Assembly (NCBI GenBank): GCA_903842345.1
Contig: CAIMLR010000003.1
Location: 1-64,000 of the forward strand
Length of the DNA stretch: 64,000 nt
From: an uncultured Myxococcales bacterium
GTDB lineage: Bacteria; Myxococcota_A; UBA9042
Reading direction: 5' to 3'
Position 1 is the first letter of the stretch; every line of letters starts with the position of its first letter. The translations under genes were made by a program, and so were the position numbers. Positions 9,601-18,558 of the stretch are shown one piece after another. The notes under the pieces are model-generated. The model had not been told where the DNA came from. It was given only the letters and a program-made list of their open reading frames with translations, and searched no databases.

Positions 9601-10553
9601 GCACGGCGACGGACACGACCGAGCCCGTGCCAGGGCGGCTGGGCCTGAACATCACGGGCGAATTGCGGCAGGACCTTGGCGCGTTGGCGCATGACAACGC
9701 CGAGGTGACGGCGCACGGCGTCGTGAGCGTGCCGATCTACCTGGAGTCGGGCGATCTCGTCGTGTTCCACGTGGCGGCGCGCGTGCATTTTGAGCACGTC
9801 GACGTTGGGCTGACCAAGCCAGGCCTGCAGGTGAGCGACGTTTTTGGTGACATGCCGCTGGGCGAGACGTTTGCGCTGACGCCGCAGTTCCAGCTCCTCG
9901 GCGGCGGCGAGGACGACGCGTACGCGCGCTGGCGGTTTGCCGAGCACCAGCCGTTCCTCCGGCGCACGGATTTTCTGACGATTGGCAAGATTCGCTATGG
10001 CGGCGCGGAGATGGGACCGGTGGCGGGCAATGCCAGCGTTGACCGCGACGTGTTTCGCATGGACCAACTGGAGGCGACGCTGCTGCACGGCCAGGTCACC
10101 GGGCAGTGCATGGTGCTGGTGAACGGGGAAGACACGCACATTCAACTGCGCGGCAACGCGACGGGGCTGCGCGTGGAAGGCAGCGATGAGCGGTTTGACG
10201 CGAACGCCGCGCTGGATTTCCTGCCCGTGCGCCGGGCGCTGGACGGCCGCGCGGAGATCCTGCACATCGGTCGCAAGCATTTGGAAGCGCTGTTGAACTT
10301 GTGGGATCCGTACGCGGAAGATGCCCAGAGCAACCGCCTGCGCACCGTGCTGGAGTTTGGCCATCCGCAGCGGGTGCGCCTGCGTTTCCTGCACGGCTTC
10401 ATGGACGTCGCCGTCGAGCTCGGGGGCCTGAGCAGCGTGGTCCAGATTGACGAACTGCGCGGCATTGCGCTCGGGCCGGTGTTCCAGCGCTGGTTGGACC
10501 CGTTGCTGGAGCCGCTGCGAAATTTGCGGGTGCGGGAGGCGCCCAAGCCATGA
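6663..10553 (+). CDS. Giant AsmA/TamB/YdbH-like envelope protein
   Basis: About 1296 residues: a cytoplasmic stub, one membrane helix (about 19-41 from this start) and a long Leu/Val/Asp-rich beta-strand region with AsmA-type LRLDGAHLQL-like repeats to the C-terminus. Proteins of this shape (YhdP, TamB, YdbH) form hydrophobic grooves that carry phospholipids between the inner and outer membranes of Gram-negatives. The early block RVKNAVRAQLHLDVDYRQAS is typical of AsmA-family N-termini. I chose GTG 6663 because GGGAGG lies eight bases upstream; GTG 6657 and GTG 6630 are in frame. Its stop overlaps the start of a DUF1318 lipoprotein gene by four bases. E. coli ydbH is followed by ynbE and ydbL (DUF1318), so YdbH is the most likely relative. 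Confidence 0.7.
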   Translation: MQVAPQKIPKPRIVTWRRVLLAVLLLVVLAIGGTAWMLRHLETPWLRERVKNAVRAQLHLDVDYRQASVGTGGLELRDLALASAPEDRDLAPELLHIDRVTLRWQLRDLLPGHTRRASAVVEGVALNVVIDTQGVTSLERLLALMPPTPEKPPTLPSQLFKALHEAPELGLALTIGGVRTRAVRRLVGGGDQHVYLGDVALTGTVQLGGARAGADLRLDGAHLQLETTGVVPDPQLKPVLDLLPWLAPLQDGTGVLPLTLATHAVLQDDRLALEADLATGANELLALELVLQPEPAKRGLTVNLRRVAVLSRLGMHAALFVDDAMTALDGAMALTATLPALHLRGLESPGGTLQGNAVGLHLALDPSRTVVESLDFVLDTPGVTLADARVGQVHAEAHGHLRGQTALSGDAVLSVATLSAHDVAGDVTATDARATAKWTVLPDGATLTVDAGVAALLVQTADGLRTATLKDLKPTLQLQTAGVAAALADPLAALRELTLTLSLAEAEVVTDGQKVAASGAEVRLVLPPVVRESATVLTVAQKIQISGAVARVRLPGGRELTDWVRAKLETADLRVVLDQPLASTGRVWLDVHGPVVLTGTLEKFRDALAWKLDFSALPKELVDLVQPPATARKLVKWSALTIAGHSQGKATHLTGLPLVTQETSLDVANLQMPRRADVRRLSITLKSDGQGLRQKAEFALNADILRMGPVKPGGQLAVTGHLDHDPASRHLALRLDAKGPHSLAAGLDLEGRAQGSDLTYTVQAQARNIAAFLHAMAAKDRGALCLLDPKLGVKLDAKGTLTGGAQLFHQKPPSGIDGHHTVTLALTALSCQMPQGSARLPKLDVTADATWAKGAGKADVHVTLPNLEAAASGHAVRLDGLDQRLSVELRVDGTMHLAGDGKLSRLTQDAMPGVPLRDLSWMARGWSGAEGARLEQFQLDNPPTGTRLTLSGGLDRALLRPPKVTDADVAGSVPASLAGSTATDTTEPVPGRLGLNITGELRQDLGALAHDNAEVTAHGVVSVPIYLESGDLVVFHVAARVHFEHVDVGLTKPGLQVSDVFGDMPLGETFALTPQFQLLGGGEDDAYARWRFAEHQPFLRRTDFLTIGKIRYGGAEMGPVAGNASVDRDVFRMDQLEATLLHGQVTGQCMVLVNGEDTHIQLRGNATGLRVEGSDERFDANAALDFLPVRRALDGRAEILHIGRKHLEALLNLWDPYAEDAQSNRLRTVLEFGHPQRVRLRFLHGFMDVAVELGGLSSVVQIDELRGIALGPVFQRWLDPLLEPLRNLRVREAPKP

Positions 10554-11104
10554 ATCGCTTGCTGTTTCTCGCGCTGCTGGCTACGGCCGGCTGCATCAAG
10601 GCGCCGGACGTCGTGCTCGTTGACCGCCACACGCTGCTGGAGGAGCAGGCGGCGGCGCGCATGCCCGTGGCGGAGGGGCAAGTCGCGCAGACGGGCCTGA
10701 CTGCCGGACCGGCGCCGTTGACCAGCGGCGAACTGGCCAAGAGCGGGTGGCACACGGATGCCGCGCACGACGCGATCGCCGCGCTGTACAGCGGGTGGGT
10801 CGACGAAGCGCAAATGCTCGACCAACTCCTGGTGCGCCACTGCATCGGTGAGACGCAGGACGGGACGCTCGCGTCGACGCCCGATGCGTGTTCGGGCGCG
10901 ACGGACCTTGCCGAGGTCGCGCGCCGGCTGGAGAAAGCCAACCGCAGCCGCCGGCAGATTTGGCTCTACGTGCAGCAGGAGCGCGCGCCGACCAGTGAGG
11001 CAGACGTGCGTGCAGCGTGGCGGCAACAGCGGCAGAAAGCCCTCGTGTGCGGCGGCTGGTGGCAACGGGATGACCGCGGGTGGGAGGCCAAAGCATGCCC
11101 GTGA
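10550..11104 (+). CDS. DUF1318 (YdbL-like) lipoprotein
   Basis: A 184-residue lipoprotein with lipobox LATAGC (Cys15). Its C-terminal half aligns by eye with YdbL/DUF1318: conserved N and R in LEKANRSRR, then a tyrosine and a closing GGWWQRDDRGWEAK like the GEYVQ...GKWVRK ending of E. coli YdbL. The N-terminal lipoprotein part could correspond to YnbE, which in E. coli is a separate small lipoprotein that partners YdbH. The ATG overlaps the stop of the AsmA/YdbH-like gene (ATGA), so the two are translationally coupled. A role as partner or chaperone of the phospholipid-transport bridge is inferred from this arrangement. Confidence 0.62.
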   Translation: MNRLLFLALLATAGCIKAPDVVLVDRHTLLEEQAAARMPVAEGQVAQTGLTAGPAPLTSGELAKSGWHTDAAHDAIAALYSGWVDEAQMLDQLLVRHCIGETQDGTLASTPDACSGATDLAEVARRLEKANRSRRQIWLYVQQERAPTSEADVRAAWRQQRQKALVCGGWWQRDDRGWEAKACP

Positions 11105-14100
11105 CGCGTGCCAGCGCCGTTCTCTGCCTGCTCGCGCTGTTCGCGGCGGCGCCAGCGCATGCGGCTGATCCAGTCGCTGGCCTGCGCACCCCCGCGCGCT
11201 TGACTGCCGGATCGGCTGACGAGTTCCTCGGCACAACGGGTTCTGACGGCACGACGCTGTTCTTCATCAGCAATCGCAACGCGACCGCGCAGGTCTTCAC
11301 GCAATTGCCTGGCGGAACGCCCGCGCTCGTATTCGACGAAGGCGCCGACACCTCCTTTCCGCGCGTCAGTCCCGACGGCAAGACGCTCGCGTACCTCTCC
11401 ACGCGCACGGACGCGACGGGCGACGTCTGCCTGCGCACCTTGCCGGACGGCGACCGCCGCTGTCTGACCGGCCCTGAAACCGCTGAGACCGCCGCGTTCT
11501 GGTTTCCCGACGGCCGCAGCCTGGGCGTTGTGGAGCGTCGCGGACTGAACGGCGACCTGCAATTGCATCGCATCGACGTCCAGGGCCACGACGCGGGCTT
11601 GGTGATCCCGGAGTCCGGGATCTCCAGTCCGGCGCTGCATCCGGATGGCGAGTGGCTGGCCTGGGTGCCGGTGGAGCGCGCGACGCAGGACGTCGGCATC
11701 GCGTTTGCCATGCGCCCGGCGCAGCATTTGCGGATCGCGCGCATCGGTCAGCCGGGGCATCAGGACATCGCGTTTGCGTTGCCCGGCGTCACCGGTTTTC
11801 CCGCGTTTGCCGTCCGCGGCCATTTTCTCTATTTTGCCCAGCACTTGAGCGACACCAATCAGGATGGCCGCATCGATGGCCACGACCACAGCGTGCTCTT
11901 TCGCGTGCGGTTTGACGCGTCGGCAACGCAGCCGTTGGCGGGCGCCGTGCCAGAACAGCTCAGCAGCGCGCACTGGAATTGCCAGTATCCGGCACCGACG
12001 CTGGAAAGCTTGCTGACGACCTGTGAAGTCGAAGGTTCACTCGACGTGTACCGCCTGCCGCTTGACGGCGCGCTGAGCGCGGATTGGAACGAGGCGAAGC
12101 TCCATGAAGTGCTCGATGCCGCGCGCAACCCATGGGAACAGCTGCTGATCCTCAGCCATCTCCTGCGCCGGGCGACGACGATGGCGGATCGGATGCGGTT
12201 CACGCGCGACATGACGCGGCTGGATTTGCAGCTCGGCGAGTTGGCGTCAGCCGAGTTCTTCGCCCGGCAGGCGGCGCAACAGGCGACGGGCGACGCGGCG
12301 GTTGCCGGCTGGTCGGCAGTCGTCCTGGAGATCGTCGGGCACCGGCTGGATGAGCGGCGGCTGGCGGGCGGGACGCTCGATGACCGTTTTCTGGCAGCGC
12401 AGCGCGAGCGCGTGCGGCGGCTGGGACAGTGGGTCAAGAAGTCGGGCGCGGTCCGCGATCTGGCCAAGCTCGCGCAAGTGGAAGTGCTGGACGTGATGGG
12501 CGAGGAGAAGCGCGCCATCGAGCTGCTGCAGACCGTGCCGCTGGTGCAGGTGACTGACCCGTTCACGCTGTTCGTGTTCTCGGACAAGGGGCTGTACCTG
12601 CTGCGGGCGTTGGGTCAGCAGGATCTGCTGCTGGCGCGGTTGGCGGAGCTGGCGGAGCACCCGGTTCTTGAAGGCGTGGAGCGGCTCGACTTTGCCGAAC
12701 GGTTCGTGACGGAGCTGGGCGCGGGCGTCGGGCTGGCGGAGCGGCGGCGGCGCGTGGCGGCGTGGCTGCCCAAGGCGATGTTGGAGGGCGAGCTGGCGTT
12801 CCGGCTGATGCTGGAATCGCACCTGCTGACGCTGGAGAAGGGCAATCAGGAAACGGTGCGTGCGGCGCTGTTCCAGCTCTACAAGCACCACGACCAGCCG
12901 GAACGGCGACGGGCGCTGGTGGCGGCGGCGTCGCGGCGGGCGGCGGAGACGGATTGCGCGGATTTGCTGTACCAGTTCGCCAACACGTGGGTGAGTCAGG
13001 TGCCGCCGACCCACGCGGAGCGCGATGCTGCGGAGGCGCTGTACCGGCAGGTCGGCCTGGACAAGGCGTGGATTCACCGCGCCGACAAGCAGATCGGCGA
13101 CGCCCGCGGGACGTTCTGGGGGCTGACGCTGCAGACCGATGACCTGGAGGCGCACGCGGGCTTCATCGAGGCACGTCTGGCGGAAGGCAAGAGCGACGTG
13201 CTGGACCTCTACGCCAAGCGCTATCCGGTCGATCACCCCGTGCTGCATTTTGCCCAGGCGTGGTTGCTGGCGCGCGACGTGCCGCAACAGCCCGATGCTG
13301 CCGTGCGGGCCAACGCGCTCGATGCCGCGGAGGAGCATGCGCGGCTCGCGGCGCTGGCGGTGCCGCAGAGCGTGGGACTCTCGCAGCTGCGTGGCTATCT
13401 GCGCCACGAGCAGTTCCTCCTGCACGGCGATCGTCAGGCGGGCATCCAGGCGGTGGAGCACTACCAGATGGCGCTGGACCTCGCGCACGGTCGGCCGCGC
13501 TACGAGGCGGCGCTGCTGAGCAATTTTGGCCTGTTGCAGTCCGAGCTCGGCAACTACGCGCTGGCGCGGGGCCTGCTGGACCAGCGGCGGCAGCTTCCGG
13601 CGCGCGACGCGGGCGAGACGCTGTCGCTCCTGCTCACCCGGGCGCGCGGCCTGCTGCACATGGACCAGGCCAAGGAGGCGAGCAACATCGCGGAGGCGGC
13701 GCTGGCGCTGACGATGGCCAAGCCGGAGCTGGCGAATCGCCGCTGGCTGGCCATGGATCAGGCGGCGCTGCTGGCGTACGCGGCGGGCAAGGCCGATCGC
13801 GCGCGCGGGCTGTACGAGGACCTGCTGGCGCACGCGCCCGCGGAGCCGGATGTCCGGCTGGATGCGGCGAACCGGATGCGGTGGACGTTGATGGCGGCGG
13901 CGGCGACGGCCTGGAGCGGCGATGCCAAGCGGGCGCTGGAATTGCTGGCGGATGCCGAGCGGCGGCTCGCAGCGCTGCATTCGGGCGATTTGGCCCTGGG
14001 CGCGAGCGCGACGTCGCGGACCCCGGCGTTGACGCCTGAGGACATGGCGCTGCTCATCAGCGGGCTGCGGGCGGAGAGCGCGCGGCTAGCCGGGCAGCCG

Positions 14101-14550
14101 GAAGTGGCCCTGGCCGCGTTGGCGACGCGTCTGGCCGGGCTGCAGCAGGCTCTGGCGGACACGGAGGACGACGACCTGCGACTGGAACTGGCGGGGACGG
14201 AACTGCGCGCCGCGGCAGTGGAACGCAACCTTGGCCACACAAGCGCCGCGCGCGTGCACCTGGATGCGGGCCTGGAGCACGCGGCGTCGTACCAGACGCG
14301 CAATGGCTCCGTCGCGCCGGACGTTCGGGTCGCGCTGTTGCGGGCGTATGCGGAGGGCATCCTGTCCGGCAAGCTCGGCGCCGCGCCTGCGCCCCCGGGA
14401 TTCTTGACGGCGCTCCACGACGTCTACGCCTTCCTCTGCGACCGGGCCAATCCGGCGCGCGAACGGGAACGCTTCCTGTTTGGCCTGTACCTGACCCTGT
14501 TTTCCTTGGATTCCCGCACGCCGGCTCGACCGGCAGGAGGTGCTCCGTGA
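11095..14550 (+). CDS. Exported TolB-type propeller plus TPR-like protein
   Basis: A 1151-residue protein with signal peptide (about 1-22, AAPAHA). Residues about 40-310 carry TolB/WD40-like beta-propeller blades (FPRVSPDGKTLAYLSTRTDA and similar), followed by about 800 residues of Ala/Leu-rich helical hairpins of TPR type, such as GNYALARGLLDQRRQLPARD. It probably acts as a periplasmic scaffold; no enzymatic motif is visible. ATG 11095 has GGGAGG upstream and lies inside the end of the DUF1318 gene (10-base overlap); its own stop overlaps the next start. A later start would lose the signal peptide. Specific function unknown. Confidence 0.65.
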   Translation: MPVTRASAVLCLLALFAAAPAHAADPVAGLRTPARLTAGSADEFLGTTGSDGTTLFFISNRNATAQVFTQLPGGTPALVFDEGADTSFPRVSPDGKTLAYLSTRTDATGDVCLRTLPDGDRRCLTGPETAETAAFWFPDGRSLGVVERRGLNGDLQLHRIDVQGHDAGLVIPESGISSPALHPDGEWLAWVPVERATQDVGIAFAMRPAQHLRIARIGQPGHQDIAFALPGVTGFPAFAVRGHFLYFAQHLSDTNQDGRIDGHDHSVLFRVRFDASATQPLAGAVPEQLSSAHWNCQYPAPTLESLLTTCEVEGSLDVYRLPLDGALSADWNEAKLHEVLDAARNPWEQLLILSHLLRRATTMADRMRFTRDMTRLDLQLGELASAEFFARQAAQQATGDAAVAGWSAVVLEIVGHRLDERRLAGGTLDDRFLAAQRERVRRLGQWVKKSGAVRDLAKLAQVEVLDVMGEEKRAIELLQTVPLVQVTDPFTLFVFSDKGLYLLRALGQQDLLLARLAELAEHPVLEGVERLDFAERFVTELGAGVGLAERRRRVAAWLPKAMLEGELAFRLMLESHLLTLEKGNQETVRAALFQLYKHHDQPERRRALVAAASRRAAETDCADLLYQFANTWVSQVPPTHAERDAAEALYRQVGLDKAWIHRADKQIGDARGTFWGLTLQTDDLEAHAGFIEARLAEGKSDVLDLYAKRYPVDHPVLHFAQAWLLARDVPQQPDAAVRANALDAAEEHARLAALAVPQSVGLSQLRGYLRHEQFLLHGDRQAGIQAVEHYQMALDLAHGRPRYEAALLSNFGLLQSELGNYALARGLLDQRRQLPARDAGETLSLLLTRARGLLHMDQAKEASNIAEAALALTMAKPELANRRWLAMDQAALLAYAAGKADRARGLYEDLLAHAPAEPDVRLDAANRMRWTLMAAAATAWSGDAKRALELLADAERRLAALHSGDLALGASATSRTPALTPEDMALLISGLRAESARLAGQPEVALAALATRLAGLQQALADTEDDDLRLELAGTELRAAAVERNLGHTSAARVHLDAGLEHAASYQTRNGSVAPDVRVALLRAYAEGILSGKLGAAPAPPGFLTALHDVYAFLCDRANPARERERFLFGLYLTLFSLDSRTPARPAGGAP

Positions 14551-15032
14551 ACCGTTCCTATTTTGTGCCCGCCGTGTTGGCCCTCAGCGCGCTGCTCAGT
14601 GGCTGCGATACGACCCTCGGCAACAGCGGCGACCCGCAGCCGCACTTCTCCAGCCTCTACAGCACCTACCTCTCCGGCTGCAGCCAATGCCATGCGCCCG
14701 GCGCGGCCGGCGGCACGAGTACCACGGAGAAGAGCCTCGACTTCTCCACGCAGTCCGCGGCGTACAGCTCCCTCACGGGCAGCGCCAGCGGTCTGTCGGG
14801 CAACCAGCAGGCCTGCAACGGCGTGGCGTTCATCGTCAAGGACAAGCCCGCGAGCAGCCTGCTGGTCGCCGTGCTCGATTCCTCGACCCGCAGCGCGTTT
14901 GACCTGACGAGCAACCCTGGCTGCGACAACAACGCCATCAGCGACATGGCCTTCAAGATGGGCAAAGCGCCAAGCGCGGCGTTCGTCACGGCGCTGAAGA
15001 CCTGGGTCCAGAACGGCGCGTTGAACGACTAG
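14547..15032 (+). CDS. Small lipoprotein with one c-type haem motif
   Basis: A 161-residue lipoprotein with lipobox LLSGC (Cys20) and one CSQCH motif (CxxCH) at about residue 46, which marks covalent attachment of a c-type haem. The remaining two thirds contain further Cys residues (CNG, GCDN) that may form a disulphide, and the C-terminal TALKTWVQNGA helix resembles the end helix of mono-haem cytochromes. GTG 14547 has CAGGAGG six bases upstream, and its GTGA overlaps the stop of the propeller-TPR gene. It is the last gene of a four-gene coupled operon. Electron transfer in the periplasm is inferred from the haem motif only. Confidence 0.6.
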   Translation: MNRSYFVPAVLALSALLSGCDTTLGNSGDPQPHFSSLYSTYLSGCSQCHAPGAAGGTSTTEKSLDFSTQSAAYSSLTGSASGLSGNQQACNGVAFIVKDKPASSLLVAVLDSSTRSAFDLTSNPGCDNNAISDMAFKMGKAPSAAFVTALKTWVQNGALND

Positions 15033-15047
15033 GCAGGCTGAGCCTTC

Positions 15048-15073
15048 GCGGATCCCGAGCTTGGCGGGTCCGC
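15048..15073. terminator. Hairpin between convergent genes
   Basis: GCGGATCC (15048-15055) pairs with GGGTCCGC (15066-15073), one T-G pair, around a ten-base loop. No T run follows on either strand. The position, 16 bases after one stop and about 70 before the opposing stop, suits a two-way terminator. Confidence 0.4.
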
Positions 15074-15145
15074 CGCGTGGCCCGCTCCGAATCGGCGCAG
15101 CTTGAACTCACACTCTGGTCAATGCGGCTCGCGGTGCAACGGGAG

Positions 15146-18100
15146 TCAGTGCGAACGCGCGTCGTTCAGCGGGCTGCTGAGCCAGCCAAACCACAGCTGC
15201 CACGCGGCCGGCAGGGACGGCAGTTGGCCGGCGTTGGCGCCATTGCCCTGCGGCGGCGGCGGCGGAATCGCCCCGACGCAGACGGCGTTGTCAGAGCCCG
15301 GCGTACCGAACTTGCCCGACGTGCCAAAGCTCACCGCCGACAAGCACCACGCGGTGCCGGGGTCATTGGCCGTGCTGTTCAGCGCGGTGCTTGAGCATTG
15401 GTAGGACGTCCCCTGCTTGCCGACGGGCCACGGCGCTTTGTTGGAATACGCGACCGTGTCGGAAATCGTGCCGTTGGGCATCAAGAGCGTCAGTGAACCG
15501 GTGTCGTTGGCCATCTGCCACGCCGTGCCGTAGACGTAGTCCACCGTCGCGCCGCCGTTCTTGGTGACGTCGTTGGAGCGTCCGAGCACCAGGTAGCCGC
15601 CCGCGGGCACGACAGTCTTGCCCACGGCCTTGATCACGTGCTTCACCGTCTTGTATTCCAGCGTCCAGCCGACCAAGTCCACTGCCGCGCTGCCGGGATT
15701 GAACACCTCGACCCATTCGCCGTTGTCGCTCGACCCGGCGCCGGCGTTGTTCATGATCTCGCTGAACACGACGTCTTGGCCGGCGAGCTCAATCTTGCAC
15801 TTGCTGCTGCAACCGTCGCCGCTCTTGGTATTGCCGTCGTCGCACTCCTCGCCGACGTCCAGCGTCGCGTTGCCGCACAGCGTCACGCAGCCGTCCACGG
15901 TGCCGGGCGCGGCCTGGTTCGGGCACGCGTCGCACACGTCGCCGATCCCGTCGGCGTCCGCGTCCGCCTGATTGGCGTTGGCGATCGTCGGGCAATTGTC
16001 GGTAGCATCGGGGACGCCGTCCGTGTCGGTGTCCACAGGTCCGCCGCAGACGCCGTTGGCCGCAGCCGGCGTGCCAAAGTCGCCCGCGCCGTACGCCGTT
16101 GTGCCCCAGCACCAGTTGAGGCCAGCGTCGTTGAGCGTGACGTCGTACTTGCTGCTGGAGAGCTGGTAGCTGTTGCCGTTGCCCAACGCCGGCCAGTCCT
16201 TGTCGCTCGGGCTGACCGCGACGGAGTCCAGCGCTTTGCCGTTGGCGATGATGTTGACCGTGAACGGCGCCGAGTTGGGCAACGTGATCGCGCTGCCGTA
16301 GACCCACGTCGGGTTGATGCCGCCATTGACCGCCTGGTCCGCGCTTCTGCCCAGCACGGCGTACGTGTGGGACTGGAGCGTCAGCGGCGTCGCGGACTGA
16401 ATCACCTGCGTCGCCGCGTTGACCTGCAGCGTAATGCCGACCAGCTCAATCGCCGTCGCGCCCGGGTTGTACAGTTCGATCCACTCGCCGGTGGAATCGC
16501 CGACCGCCTTGGGATTGGCCATGATCTCGGTAATCAGGATCGAACCGGCGCTCAAGTCCGCTTCGATCTGACACGTCGGGCTGCAACCGTCGCCGGGCGC
16601 CGTGTTGCCGTCGTCGCACTGTTCGCCTGACTCCAGCACGCCGTTGCCGCAGCCCGCCGCTTCGCACAGATCGCCGATGCCGTTCTTGTTGCCGTCCGCC
16701 TGATCCGCGTTGGCGATGTTCTTGCAGTTGTCGCACACGTCGCCGATGCCGTCCTTGTCGGTGTCGGCCTGATCCGCGTTCTTGTCGCTCTTGCAGTTGT
16801 CGTTCTTGTCCGGAATGCCGTCGCCGTCCTCGTCGAGGTTGGCGCCCACACAGCTCGGATTCGCCGCGCCAGGCGTGCCAAAATCGCCATTGGCCGCGTA
16901 CGGCGTCTGGCCCTTGCACCAGTTGTTGACGTCGTCATTGCCAGTCGTCGTCAGCGCGGTCGGATCGAGCGCCGCGGACTTGCCGGCGAGGATCGGCCAC
17001 TGCGCGCCGTACGTCAGCGTGTCGACGACCGTGCCCTGGGAAGTCAGCGTCATGGTCGTCGCCGTGTTGCTGAACGAGACCTTGTGGAAGACGTGGTCGA
17101 CTTTCACGCCGCCATTTGTTGTCACGTCCGGATTGTTCCCGAGGACGAGGTAGCCGCCTGCGGGCACAATCACCGGGCCGGGCGACTCAATCGTGTAGGA
17201 CGACGTCTTGGTCACGCCAGCGGAGAGCGTCACGCCGTTGATCGTCAAGTCCGTGGCCGCGGGGTTGTACAGCTCGATCCACTCGCCGTTGCTGTCGCTG
17301 ACCGCCTTGGGATCGACCATGAATTCCGTGATGACGAGGCTGCCCGCGGCAAGCGCAGGTTCCACCTGGCAGAAGCTGCTGCAGCCGTCGCCGGACGTCG
17401 TGCCGCCGTCGTCGCACGCTTCGCCGGGGTCGAGCTTGCCGTCGCCGCACGTCTGACCTGAGGCCTCGCACGCGTCGCCGACGCCGTTCTTGTTGCTGTC
17501 CAACTGCCCCGGGTTGCTCACGGTCGGGCAGTTGTCGAGGCTGTCCGGGATGCCGTCCTTGTCGCCGTCGACTTGGCAGCCGTCGTTGGCCTTGCCGGGC
17601 GTGCCTTTGTCGCCATCGGGCAGGGCGGACGTCGCGCCGCACCACGCGCTCGGGTCGTCGTTGCCGCTCGCGGTCGTGCTGGATGGGCTGAGGGAAAGCG
17701 TGACGCCGTTGACGTTCAGCCAGCCCTTGGTGATGTCGTAGTTGACGGTGTCGATTGCGACGCCGTTCGAGGCGATGGCGATGGTGTCGAAGGTGTTGTT
17801 GAGCGTCATCGCCTTGCCGTAGGCGTAGCCGACCGCGACGCCGCCGTTGACGGTCGTGTCCGCGCTGATGGCCATGACGAAGTAGCTCTTGGCCGGCAGG
17901 AGGGTGCCGCCCGGTACGACGAACTTGTCCTTGCTGGCGTCAGAGACGACGACGCCGCCGAGATCGAAGCTCTGATCGGTGGTGTTGTAGATCTCGAACC
18001 ACTCGCCCGCGGTGTCGGCGATCGCGCCGCCCGCGTACGGGTTGTACATGATTTCCGTGATGACGAGGTCGCCGGGCGCGAGGCTGGGGCCGTTGGGCGA

Positions 18101-18412
18101 GTCGCCGGTGTCGCCGTCCGGCTTGGTGGTCGTGTCCTTGCAGAGCGCATTGGCGACGTGCTTGCAGCTCTTGCTGGCGTCGTCGCAGAGATCATCGGTG
18201 CAGGGATCGCCGTCGTCGCAGGACACGCCGGCGCAGCTGCTGCTGGTTCCGTCGAGGCCCGTGTCGCCCTTCTTGATGTCGGCGCTGGCGTCCGTGAGGG
18301 CGCCTGTGCTGCTGCCGCCGACGTCCGCGCAAGCGGCCAACAGCGAAAGCATCGCAACGGGTAGGGTGAGGGCGGGGCGAAGCGACGAGAAACGGGGGGC
18401 GAAAATGCGCAC
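15146..18412 (-). CDS. Surface lipoprotein with lamin-tail, TSP3 and DUF4215 repeats
   Basis: A 1088-residue protein with lipobox LLAAC (Cys28). A Cys-rich segment (about 45-75) is followed by four lamin-tail domains, each starting with a ITEIM/SEIM motif and a GEW(I/F/V)E(L/I/V)(Y/F)N strand. Between them lie thrombospondin type 3 Ca-binding repeats (DGDKDGIPDSLDNCP and similar) and three DUF4215-type units (CGDGKLDPGEACDDG). It is probably anchored in the outer membrane and calcium-stabilised. GTG 18412 is chosen because GGAGG sits six bases upstream and it gives a proper lipoprotein signal; the frame extends much further upstream without sense. Similar repeat lipoproteins are common in Myxococcota. 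Ligand and role are unknown. Confidence 0.72.
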   Translation of the reverse strand: MRIFAPRFSSLRPALTLPVAMLSLLAACADVGGSSTGALTDASADIKKGDTGLDGTSSSCAGVSCDDGDPCTDDLCDDASKSCKHVANALCKDTTTKPDGDTGDSPNGPSLAPGDLVITEIMYNPYAGGAIADTAGEWFEIYNTTDQSFDLGGVVVSDASKDKFVVPGGTLLPAKSYFVMAISADTTVNGGVAVGYAYGKAMTLNNTFDTIAIASNGVAIDTVNYDITKGWLNVNGVTLSLSPSSTTASGNDDPSAWCGATSALPDGDKGTPGKANDGCQVDGDKDGIPDSLDNCPTVSNPGQLDSNKNGVGDACEASGQTCGDGKLDPGEACDDGGTTSGDGCSSFCQVEPALAAGSLVITEFMVDPKAVSDSNGEWIELYNPAATDLTINGVTLSAGVTKTSSYTIESPGPVIVPAGGYLVLGNNPDVTTNGGVKVDHVFHKVSFSNTATTMTLTSQGTVVDTLTYGAQWPILAGKSAALDPTALTTTGNDDVNNWCKGQTPYAANGDFGTPGAANPSCVGANLDEDGDGIPDKNDNCKSDKNADQADTDKDGIGDVCDNCKNIANADQADGNKNGIGDLCEAAGCGNGVLESGEQCDDGNTAPGDGCSPTCQIEADLSAGSILITEIMANPKAVGDSTGEWIELYNPGATAIELVGITLQVNAATQVIQSATPLTLQSHTYAVLGRSADQAVNGGINPTWVYGSAITLPNSAPFTVNIIANGKALDSVAVSPSDKDWPALGNGNSYQLSSSKYDVTLNDAGLNWCWGTTAYGAGDFGTPAAANGVCGGPVDTDTDGVPDATDNCPTIANANQADADADGIGDVCDACPNQAAPGTVDGCVTLCGNATLDVGEECDDGNTKSGDGCSSKCKIELAGQDVVFSEIMNNAGAGSSDNGEWVEVFNPGSAAVDLVGWTLEYKTVKHVIKAVGKTVVPAGGYLVLGRSNDVTKNGGATVDYVYGTAWQMANDTGSLTLLMPNGTISDTVAYSNKAPWPVGKQGTSYQCSSTALNSTANDPGTAWCLSAVSFGTSGKFGTPGSDNAVCVGAIPPPPPQGNGANAGQLPSLPAAWQLWFGWLSSPLNDARSH

Positions 18413-18558
18413 GGGAAACCTCCAGACTGGCGAGAGTGTACGGACGCGCGCGGCGCTGTGCAACGCGCAGGTGACAACGCCCCCCAACTGGTGTTCGGCG
18501 AATTCAGGAATCTGCCGCGGCGGAATGTGCATCCTGGTGTTCTGCGTTTGACACAGGC

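Noticed and set aside
6633-10394. 1253-codon minus-strand open frame
   Set aside because: It is antisense to the AsmA-like gene and Arg/Gln/His-rich, the usual mirror frame of GC-rich coding sequence.
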